A stretch of 5,540 nucleotides of DNA, from positions 1-5,540 of the forward strand of contig PMOU01000469.1 in the NCBI GenBank assembly GCA_003161205.1. The letters run 5' to 3'. Under the pieces are notes generated by a model. The model was not told the origin of the DNA, did not search any database, and saw only the letters and a list, made by a program, of their open reading frames with translations. The position numbers were made by a program, and so were the translations under genes. Shown here piece after piece: positions 1 through 4,155 of the stretch. The stretch comes from Actinomycetota bacterium (lineage in GTDB: Bacteria > Actinomycetota > Actinomycetes > Streptosporangiales > Streptosporangiaceae). The first letter of the stretch is position 1; each line of letters opens with the position of its first letter.

Positions 1-492
1 GACCCGGTTCGCGTCCTGCTCAAGATCACCGGGGACTGGCAGAAGTTCACCGGGGAGCCGGGGGCCGAAGGCACGCTCCGCACGGCTGCGCCGCGCGAGG
101 ACAAGAAGGAGCGCTTCGAGGCCGCCGCCAAGGATAGCCAGGCCCGCAAGGAAGCCAAGGAAGACAAGGGCGGCAAGGCCGGGACACAGTCCAGGGCCAC
201 CAAGCCAGCCAAGGAAACGACGGCCAAGGACACCACGGCCAAGGAGACTCCAGCCAAGGAGACTCCGGCCAAGGACACCACCGCCAAGAGCTCCGCCAAG
301 CAGGCAGCATCCGGCGAAGACAAGAGCGGTCAGCCCAAGGCCACGGACGCCAAGGCCACGGCCACGGACGCTAAGGCTACGGATGTCAAGGCAACAGAGG
401 CCAAGGCCGACGCTCCTGCCGAGACCGTGAGCCAGGACGCACCGGCTGCTGACGCGGAGGTCTCGACGGATGAGTCAGGGAGCGGAGCCTGA
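1..492 (+). CDS. rpsP: 30S ribosomal protein bS16, 3' part, with long hydrophilic C-terminal tail
   Basis: This is the C-terminal part of bS16, a primary-type 30S protein that helps fold 16S rRNA. The 5' end lies outside the window; 163 residues remain. The first ~44 residues match the end of the actinobacterial bS16 core: [16 protein letters not shown], then GEPGAEGTL and [11 protein letters not shown]. About 119 further residues are low complexity. They contain five KETPA-like pentads (residues 71-95), a K-A-T-D/E-A tract (113-138) and a final stretch (137-163) with seven acidic and no basic residues. The whole tail has 20 K/R and 22 D/E, so it is nearly neutral, and it is probably disordered. 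Extended bS16 tails are known in actinobacteria; from the usual core length I estimate ~230 residues in total, which is long. The stop overlaps the next gene if that gene starts at its ATG. Family identification is secure; any function of the tail is unknown. Confidence 0.96.
   Translation, partial: DPVRVLLKITGDWQKFTGEPGAEGTLRTAAPREDKKERFEAAAKDSQARKEAKEDKGGKAGTQSRATKPAKETTAKDTTAKETPAKETPAKDTTAKSSAKQAASGEDKSGQPKATDAKATATDAKATDVKATEAKADAPAETVSQDAPAADAEVSTDESGSGA
211..285 (+). repeat. five tandem 15-bp units encoding K-(E/D)-T-(T/P)-A
   Basis: Units start at 211, 226, 241, 256 and 271, each encoding one pentapeptide: [26 protein letters not shown] degenerate sixth unit (KSSA) follows. The period is an exact multiple of three, so changes in copy number would keep the rpsP frame open. 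Differences between units are partly synonymous, so the array is not brand new. Confidence 0.92.
337..414 (+). repeat. degenerate K-A-T-(D/E)-A repeat tract in the rpsP tail
   Basis: A second, looser repeat encodes [22 protein letters not shown] and KADA. It is built on the core aaggc(c/t)ac(g)ga(c) with 12-21 nt spacing. The period is mostly 15 bp, broken by one extra dipeptide. It looks like an older array of the same kind as the one at 211-285. Confidence 0.75.
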
Positions 493-736
493 CGTGCTTG
501 AGGAAGCCCTCGAGCACCTGGTGCGGGGCATTGTCGAGTTTCCCGACGACGTCCAGGTAGCCAGCAGGACACTGCGCCGAGGCAGCGTTCTTGAGGTGCG
601 GGTGAATCCCGATGACCTCGGCAAGGTCATCGGCCGGGGCGGGCGTACCGCCAGGGCGCTGCGGACTGTGATCAATGCGCTGGCGTCCGACCGCTACGTT
701 CGCGTCGACCTGCTGGACGCCAACGAGGTCCGATGA
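470..736 (+). CDS. khpA: KH-domain RNA-binding protein, KhpA family
   Basis: This is a small single-KH-domain protein (88 residues from the ATG) that binds RNA in the cytoplasm. Members studied in Firmicutes pair with KhpB and affect sRNA/mRNA handling and cell elongation; a role here is inferred. The KH signature is clear: [20 protein letters not shown], with the GxxG loop at residues 55-58. The N-terminal [21 protein letters not shown] is typical of the actinobacterial protein found between rpsP and rimM. The start is uncertain. ATG 470 has GGAGG at 456-460 (9-nt spacing) and overlaps rpsP by 23 nt. GTG 494 lies one base after the rpsP stop, has GGAG at 484-487 (6-nt spacing) and gives an 80-residue protein beginning MLEEALEHL, which as I recall is how Streptomyces homologues start. 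Either way the gene is coupled to rpsP. The rimM start follows after 4 nt. Confidence 0.93.
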   Translation: MSQGAEPDVLEEALEHLVRGIVEFPDDVQVASRTLRRGSVLEVRVNPDDLGKVIGRGGRTARALRTVINALASDRYVRVDLLDANEVR

Positions 737-740
737 CACG

Positions 741-1364
741 ATGCGGCTGATTGTCGGCCGTATCGGCCGCCCGCACGGGGTCCGCGGTGAGGCAGTGATC
801 GGGGTCAGGACGGATGAGCCTGACCTCCGTTTCGCCGTGGGCGCCGTGCTGGACGTCGACCGCTCCCTCCCCGCCGGGGAGGGAGCCGCGGCCAGCGGCC
901 AGCTGACGGTCGCCTCGGTCCGCTGGCATTCCGGACAGCTCCTGGTCTCGTTCGACGGGATCACCGACCGGACCGCGGCCGGGGAGCTGACGGGCAGCTG
1001 GCTGAGCCTGGATTCGAGCCAGCTGCCGGAAAGCTCGGACCCGGACGAGTTCCGTGACTACGAGCTGATCGGCCTGTCGGTGCGCACATCGGCCGGTGAT
1101 CCGGTCGGAGTAGTCACCGACGTGCTGCACTACGGCCAGGATCTGCTCGTGGTCAAGGCGGCGCCAGATAAGGCCCGCCCGGACCAGGCCGGCCCAGCTG
1201 AAGGCAGCACAGCTCAGGGCAGCACAGCTAAGGGCAGCACAGCTAAGTCCGCTGAGTACCTGGTGCCGTTCGTGAAGGCCATCGTCCCCGAGGTCGATGT
1301 CAGCGCCGGCGTTGTCGTCATCGACCCGCCGCCTGGCCTGATCGACCCCGTCGAGGCGGAATAA
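741..1364 (+). CDS. rimM: 16S rRNA processing / ribosome maturation factor RimM
   Basis: RimM binds uS19 and helps mature the 30S head before subunit joining. The protein has 207 residues. The N-terminal RimM domain opens with VGRIGRPHGVRGEA (5-18). The C-terminal PRC-barrel domain begins around GLSVRTSAGDPVGVVTDVLH (111-130) and closes with YLVPFVKAIVPEVDV (173-187) and the typical end PPPGLIDP. ATG 741 is chosen because the conserved N terminus begins there; an open frame extends upstream, but only inside khpA. The Shine-Dalgarno match is weak (GAGG at 725-728, 12-nt spacing), which fits coupling to khpA, whose stop is 4 nt away. The oddity is a ~30-residue hydrophilic insert (141-170) between two PRC-barrel strands, holding three GSTA(Q/K) repeats. 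In E. coli, rimM and trmD are made at far lower levels than the flanking ribosomal proteins; a similar imbalance may hold here. Confidence 0.96.
   Translation: MRLIVGRIGRPHGVRGEAVIGVRTDEPDLRFAVGAVLDVDRSLPAGEGAAASGQLTVASVRWHSGQLLVSFDGITDRTAAGELTGSWLSLDSSQLPESSDPDEFRDYELIGLSVRTSAGDPVGVVTDVLHYGQDLLVVKAAPDKARPDQAGPAEGSTAQGSTAKGSTAKSAEYLVPFVKAIVPEVDVSAGVVVIDPPPGLIDPVEAE
1203..1247 (+). repeat. three tandem 15-bp units encoding GSTA(Q/K) inside rimM
   Basis: The unit is ggcagcacagct(c/a)ag at 1203-1217, 1218-1232 and 1233-1247. The last two copies are identical and the first differs by one base, so the array looks young. It is in frame and falls in a loop of the PRC-barrel domain. The variation GSTAQ, GSTAK, GSTAK comes from that single base. 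Confidence 0.95.
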
Positions 1365-1405
1365 TGGCCTGGCCGCTGGGCCCACTGCCCGTTCTGGATT
1401 AAAAA

Positions 1406-1416
1406 AAGGAGAGGGC
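1406..1416 (+). promoter_or_regulatory. strong ribosome binding site of trmD after an A7 tract
   Basis: AAGGAG at 1406-1411 lies 5 nt before the GTG start of trmD and overlaps a run of seven A (1401-1407), which stands out in this GC-rich DNA. It fixes the trmD start at GTG 1417, where the conserved TrmD N terminus (RIDIVTIFPEYF) begins. The remaining bases of the 52-nt rimM-trmD gap (from 1365) show no other clear signal. Confidence 0.85.
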
Positions 1417-2328
1417 GTGGCGCTTCGCATCGATATCGTGACGATCTTCCCCGAGTATTTCCAGAGCTCGCTGGGGGTCTCGCTGATCGGTAAGGCGGTG
1501 GCGCGGGGCGACATCGAGATCTGCGTGCACGACCTGCGCCGCTGGGCGACAGACGTGCACCGCACCGTGGATGACGTGCCGTTCGGCGGCGGTCCTGGCA
1601 TGGTGATGAAACCGGACGTCTGGGGCGAGGCCCTGGACGAGATCATCGGGCCGGGTGGTGAGCAGGCCGCCCGGCTGGTCGTGCCGACGCCGAGCGGGGT
1701 TCCGTTCAGCCAGCAGATGGCGGCGCGTTACGCGGCGGGACCGCGGCTCATCTTCGCCTGCGGCCGGTATGAGGGCATCGACAGCCGGGTGGTCGATGAG
1801 ATGCGGACGCGGATGGGCGTCGACGAGGTGAGCATCGGGGACTACGTGCTGGCCGGGGGCGAGGTGGCGGCGCTGGTCATGGTCGAGGCCGTGGGCCGGC
1901 TGCTGCCCGGCGTCCTGGGTAACGCCTGCTCGGCCACCGATGACTCGTTCGGCGGCGACGCGGACCCCGCTCAGGCCATGCGGGGGCTTCTCGAAGGTCC
2001 CGTGTACACCCGGCCGCGAGCCTGGCGGGACCGGGAGGTGCCGGAGATTCTGCTGTCCGGCAACCACGCCGCGATCGCCCGCTGGCGGCGCGACATGGCG
2101 TTGCGCCGGACTGCCGCCCACCGGGCGGATCTGGTCGCGGGGCTGCGGGACCTGGACTCCCATGACCGGCAGGTGCTCGCCGCGGCCGGGTACAGTGATA
2201 GCGACTCTCCGGTGGCCCTGGAGAGTCGAAGGGCCGGTGCCGCAGCTTCCGGAGATGGATTTCCGGCCAGTGAAGGTGGCCCTTCTGCTGCTGGCTTTCC
2301 GGTTAGCGGCCAAGATATGGCACACTGA
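1417..2328 (+). CDS. trmD: tRNA (guanine-N1)-methyltransferase TrmD
   Basis: TrmD is a SPOUT-class enzyme that uses S-adenosylmethionine to make m1G37 in tRNAs with G36, preventing +1 frameshifting. The knot-fold motifs are all visible: DDVPFGGGPGMVMKP (52-66), VPTPSGVPFSQ (89-99), LIFACGRYEGIDSRVVDE (111-128) and VSIGDYVLAGGEVAALVMVEA (138-158). R161 and D176 sit 15 residues apart, as the catalytic pair Arg154/Asp169 does in E. coli, so the enzyme should be active. The C-terminal domain has LLEGPVYTRP and the conserved EILLSGNHAAIARWR. The start is GTG with a strong Shine-Dalgarno site. At 303 residues it is longer than the usual ~230-275. The excess is mostly a tail from residue 260 on, rich in S, G, A and P, where G/C at third codon positions drops to 20 of 44 codons. 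That tail also covers a strong hairpin (2202-2228) and probably formed by read-through into rplS upstream DNA. Confidence 0.97.
   Translation: MALRIDIVTIFPEYFQSSLGVSLIGKAVARGDIEICVHDLRRWATDVHRTVDDVPFGGGPGMVMKPDVWGEALDEIIGPGGEQAARLVVPTPSGVPFSQQMAARYAAGPRLIFACGRYEGIDSRVVDEMRTRMGVDEVSIGDYVLAGGEVAALVMVEAVGRLLPGVLGNACSATDDSFGGDADPAQAMRGLLEGPVYTRPRAWRDREVPEILLSGNHAAIARWRRDMALRRTAAHRADLVAGLRDLDSHDRQVLAAAGYSDSDSPVALESRRAGAAASGDGFPASEGGPSAAGFPVSGQDMAH
2202..2228 (+). promoter_or_regulatory. strong hairpin inside the trmD 3' tail
   Basis: Positions 2202-2210 (CGACTCTCC) pair perfectly with 2220-2228 (GGAGAGTCG). A G-U and a G-C pair continue inward, giving an 11-bp stem with the pentaloop TGGCC at 2213-2217. 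It starts 8 nt after the point where trmD codon bias collapses and lies ~210 nt upstream of rplS. No T-run follows, so a classical intrinsic terminator is not supported. It may be an attenuator, an RNase processing site, a protein operator or a pause site between the trmD and rplS segments of the transcript; the role is inferred. Confidence 0.6.
2316..2326 (+). promoter_or_regulatory. possible -10 region of an rplS promoter
   Basis: The sequence TATGGCACACT just before the trmD stop resembles an extended -10 element (TGG then CACACT at 2321-2326), with only a weak -35-like TTTCCG at 2296-2301 and a long spacing. If used, transcription would start near 2333, giving an rplS leader of ~100 nt. 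The surrounding DNA is less GC-rich than its neighbours. This is a weak match. Confidence 0.22.
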
Positions 2329-2358
2329 AGTCCGCTGTCTTTACAGGCATGCGACCGG

Positions 2359-2407
2359 GGGCACCCCAGGATGCTCCCTGGCCCGAGCCGGCTGCTGCCC
2401 GGTGCCC
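2359..2407 (+). promoter_or_regulatory. candidate structured mRNA leader of rplS
   Basis: In the 108-nt gap between trmD and rplS, GGGCACC at 2359-2365 is exactly complementary to GGTGCCC at 2401-2407. Immediately inside it CCAGG (2366-2370) pairs with CCTGG (2377-2381) around a 6-nt loop, so the two helices can stack. The remaining 19 nt contain a further self-complementary AGCCGGCT (2386-2393), so a junction is possible. The rplS Shine-Dalgarno site (2424-2428) lies 17 nt downstream. Autoregulatory leaders are known for L19 in other phyla; whether this is one is inference. Confidence 0.45.
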
Positions 2408-2436
2408 GCACCCGACCACCACCGAGGAACCCTGTC

Positions 2437-2796
2437 ATGCATACCGCGATTGCCGAAATCGAGCAGGCCCAGACCCGGTCTGACATCCCGCCCTTCAGGC
2501 CGGGAGACACGCTGAAGGTCCACGTCCGGGTCACCGAGGGAAACCGCTCGCGGATCCAGGTGTTCCAGGGTGTGGTTATCCGGCGGCAGGGTAGCGGGGC
2601 GCGCGAGACCTTTACCGTCCGCAAGGTCAGCTACGGCGTGGGCGTCGAGCGCACCTTCCCGGTGCACAGCCCGTCGCTGGACAAGATCGAGCCGGTCACC
2701 CGGGGCAAGGTCCGCCGGGCCAAGCTGTACTACCTGAGGGACCTGCGCGGCAAGGCGGCTCGTATCAAGGAGCGCCGCGACCAGACCGGCACCTGA
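2437..2796 (+). CDS. rplS: 50S ribosomal protein bL19
   Basis: bL19 lies at the 30S-50S interface of the large subunit. The 119-residue product has the normal family length. It shows the N-terminal [26 protein letters not shown] region (20-45), then [19 protein letters not shown] (45-63), the [14 protein letters not shown] strand (66-79), and the C-terminal signature [20 protein letters not shown] (91-110). ATG 2437 is chosen because GAGGA (2424-2428) lies 8 nt before it and the protein then starts with MHTAIAEIE as in homologues. An upstream in-frame ATG at 2371 would add 22 unrelated residues and would sit inside the leader hairpin loop. The stop is one base from the signal peptidase start, so both are very likely on one transcript. 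The gene may be expressed separately from trmD through the leader upstream. Confidence 0.97.
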   Translation: MHTAIAEIEQAQTRSDIPPFRPGDTLKVHVRVTEGNRSRIQVFQGVVIRRQGSGARETFTVRKVSYGVGVERTFPVHSPSLDKIEPVTRGKVRRAKLYYLRDLRGKAARIKERRDQTGT

Positions 2797-2797
2797 C

Positions 2798-3790
2798 GTG
2801 CCGGGGGGGCCGGCGACAGACGATCAGGATGATTCTGGCACGCTAGCGTCGGCTCGCACCGCAGAGCCAGCGCCGGACAAGAGCCGCAAAAGGGCTCCGG
2901 TTGCTAAGAAGAAGAAGAGCTTCTGGCGCGAGCTGCTCACGATTGTCGTGGCCGCTGCCATCCTCACCCTGCTGGTGAAGGCGTTCGTCGTTCAGGTGTA
3001 CCGGATCCCGTCGGCGTCGATGGAGAACACGCTCCAGATCGGCGACCGGGTCCTGGTGAACAAGCTCATCTATCACTTCCGCGGCATCGACCGCGGCGAC
3101 GTCGTGGTGTTCAGCGGGCAGGACTCGTGGGGGCCCGATGCCCCGGCCCCTTCGAGCGACCCGGTGGTGCGGGTTTTCGATGACGTGCTGTCGGACATCG
3201 GGCTGCACAGCAGCCAGACGTATTACATCAAGCGGGTGATCGGCCTTCCTGGCGACCAGGTGGCGTGCTGCACGGACGGGAAGGTCACGGTCAACGGGGT
3301 CCCGCTGAACGAGAGCTCCTATATCTACCCGGGCAATGCCCCGTCGGCCTTTGCGTTCAAGGCGACCGTGCCGGTCGGCTACGTCTGGGTGATGGGAGAC
3401 CACCGGGGGGACTCAGACGATTCCCGCTACCACACGGGCGAACCGGGCGGCGGCGCGATACCGGAGAACGAGGTGGTCGGCCGGGCGTTCCTGATCATCT
3501 GGCCGCCCTCACAGATCAGCGATCTGCCCATTCCCTCCACCTTCGGCCAAGCGGCGCTGCACGCGGGCGCCGCGGGCGCCGCCGTGCTCCAGGTCGGCGG
3601 GGCCGCGGTCACCGCCGGTTCGGCCGCACTGAGCGTGGTGGCGGCGGTCCCGGTGGCCGGGACCGCGGGCGCGGCAGGAGTCATCAGCGCACCCTTGCTC
3701 CTCCTGCGCCGCCGCAGGCGCCGCCGCCGGGGCAGTGACCCGGGCGGCAGTGACCCGGCCGGCAGTGACCCGGCCGGTTCGCGACCCTAG
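2798..3790 (+). CDS. lepB: type I signal peptidase (first of two)
   Basis: This is a membrane serine protease (peptidase family S26) that cuts signal peptides from exported proteins outside the membrane, using a Ser/Lys dyad. The 330 residues comprise a charged cytoplasmic N terminus (1-45, with KKKK at 37-40), a transmembrane helix (~46-67), the nucleophile S74 in IPSASMENTL, the general base K145 in YYIKRVIGLPGD, and MGDHRGDSDDSR (199-210). A long Ala/Gly/Val hydrophobic stretch (252-303) probably forms a second membrane segment. Eight consecutive arginines (304-311) and GSDPG/GSDPA repeats follow. GTG 2798 is the only start codon ahead of the membrane helix. It lies one base after the rplS stop and has no close Shine-Dalgarno site (AAGGAG at 2767-2772 is too far), so translation probably depends on coupling. 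Oddities are a G7 run at codons 3-5, Ala instead of the common Gly at residue 73, and the adjacent pair C157-C158, also present in the second copy. Confidence 0.95.
   Translation: MPGGPATDDQDDSGTLASARTAEPAPDKSRKRAPVAKKKKSFWRELLTIVVAAAILTLLVKAFVVQVYRIPSASMENTLQIGDRVLVNKLIYHFRGIDRGDVVVFSGQDSWGPDAPAPSSDPVVRVFDDVLSDIGLHSSQTYYIKRVIGLPGDQVACCTDGKVTVNGVPLNESSYIYPGNAPSAFAFKATVPVGYVWVMGDHRGDSDDSRYHTGEPGGGAIPENEVVGRAFLIIWPPSQISDLPIPSTFGQAALHAGAAGAAVLQVGGAAVTAGSAALSVVAAVPVAGTAGAAGVISAPLLLLRRRRRRRRGSDPGGSDPAGSDPAGSRP
3731..3775 (+). repeat. three tandem 15-bp units encoding GSDP(G/A) at the lepB C terminus
   Basis: The unit is ggcagtgacccgg(g/c)c at 3731-3745, 3746-3760 and 3761-3775. Copies two and three are identical. 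They encode GGSDP repeats directly after the arginine run, and a broken fourth unit (GSRP) leads to the stop. If the preceding segment spans the membrane, this tail is most likely cytoplasmic. Confidence 0.94.
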
Positions 3791-3868
3791 GACCTGGCAG
3801 CGCCCGGACATGGGCACCGGATTCAGCTGGCCCCCGTTAGCCGCGGGCACGGTGACGTATCCGGAGGA

Positions 3869-3886
3869 TAATCCCGGCCGGGATTA
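3869..3886. repeat. perfect 18-bp palindrome
   Basis: TAATCCCGG is followed without a spacer by its exact complement CCGGGATTA. Perfect dyad symmetry of this length with A/T-rich ends suits a dimeric repressor operator. As RNA it could form a 7-bp stem with a GGCC loop. It lies 79 nt after the first lepB stop and 270 nt before the second lepB. Confidence 0.6.
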
Positions 3887-3916
3887 GCGGCCGGGCTCAT
3901 GGCCGCATGGCTCCTT

Positions 3917-3941
3917 GCCGGGCTCGCGTGAGAGCCCTGGC
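3917..3941 (+). terminator. probable terminator downstream of the first lepB
   Basis: GCCGGGCTC (3917-3925) pairs with GAGCCC (3932-3937) and GGC (3939-3941), with one bulged T at 3938 and a 6-nt loop, giving a 9-bp GC-rich stem. It is followed by CTTTG, a short T-run of the kind often seen in actinobacterial terminators. It would end the rplS-lepB transcript ~150 nt after the lepB stop. Confidence 0.45.
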
Positions 3942-4155
3942 CTTTGCGGCGAGATAAGGCTTACGTCCGCCATTTCCGGGGCTATCCGATGGGCGGGTGG
4001 CCGCTCGGGTGGGGCGGCAACGGCGCTAAGCTCAGGTGGATGACGGCGACGGCGCGGGTCTGTGCAGGCCGTCCAGGTCAGGTACGCGACATCGGCCCGC
4101 CGAGCGCGAGCGTGGTGGTCCTGGTACGCGATGAGGGTAAGCGGAAGGGGCACGG

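Larger units (their letters stand above)
3791..4155. other. 365-bp intergenic region between the two signal peptidase genes
   Basis: No convincing gene lies here. It holds a perfect 18-bp palindrome (3869-3886), two copies of GCCGGGCTC (3890-3898 and 3917-3925), a terminator-like hairpin (3917-3941) and a G-rich run with four G-tracts (3991-4014). It must contain the promoter of the second lepB if the hairpin stops transcription, but I find no good -35/-10 pair. The last bases hold that gene's Shine-Dalgarno site, GGAAGGGG at 4143-4150. Confidence 0.7.

Noticed and set aside
675..740. Upstream extension of the rimM frame
   Set aside because: The extra 22 codons lie entirely within khpA and have no RimM similarity; the conserved N terminus begins at ATG 741.
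672..1646. Long reverse-strand open frame (324 codons) across rimM and the trmD start
   Set aside because: It lies antisense to two clearly conserved genes, has no recognisable domain, and its low-complexity text mirrors the rimM repeats. It is a shadow of GC-rich coding DNA.
2191..2196. TACAGT as a -10 element for rplS
   Set aside because: It fits TANNNT, but no -35 element is found at 16-19 bp upstream, and it codes for conserved-length trmD residues.
1399..2325. Reverse-strand open frame of 308 codons opposite trmD
   Set aside because: It is exactly antisense to trmD, whose motifs are unmistakable, and is rich in H, R, P and G with no family resemblance.
2371..2436. Upstream ATG giving a longer bL19
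   Set aside because: The added residues are unlike any bL19, there is no ribosome binding site, and the codon lies in a leader hairpin loop. ATG 2437 has a proper site.
3884..4153. Reverse-strand 89-codon frame in the lepB-lepB gap
   Set aside because: Composition is P/R/H/A-rich and typical of non-coding GC-rich DNA, with no domain, and it crosses the palindrome and hairpin region.
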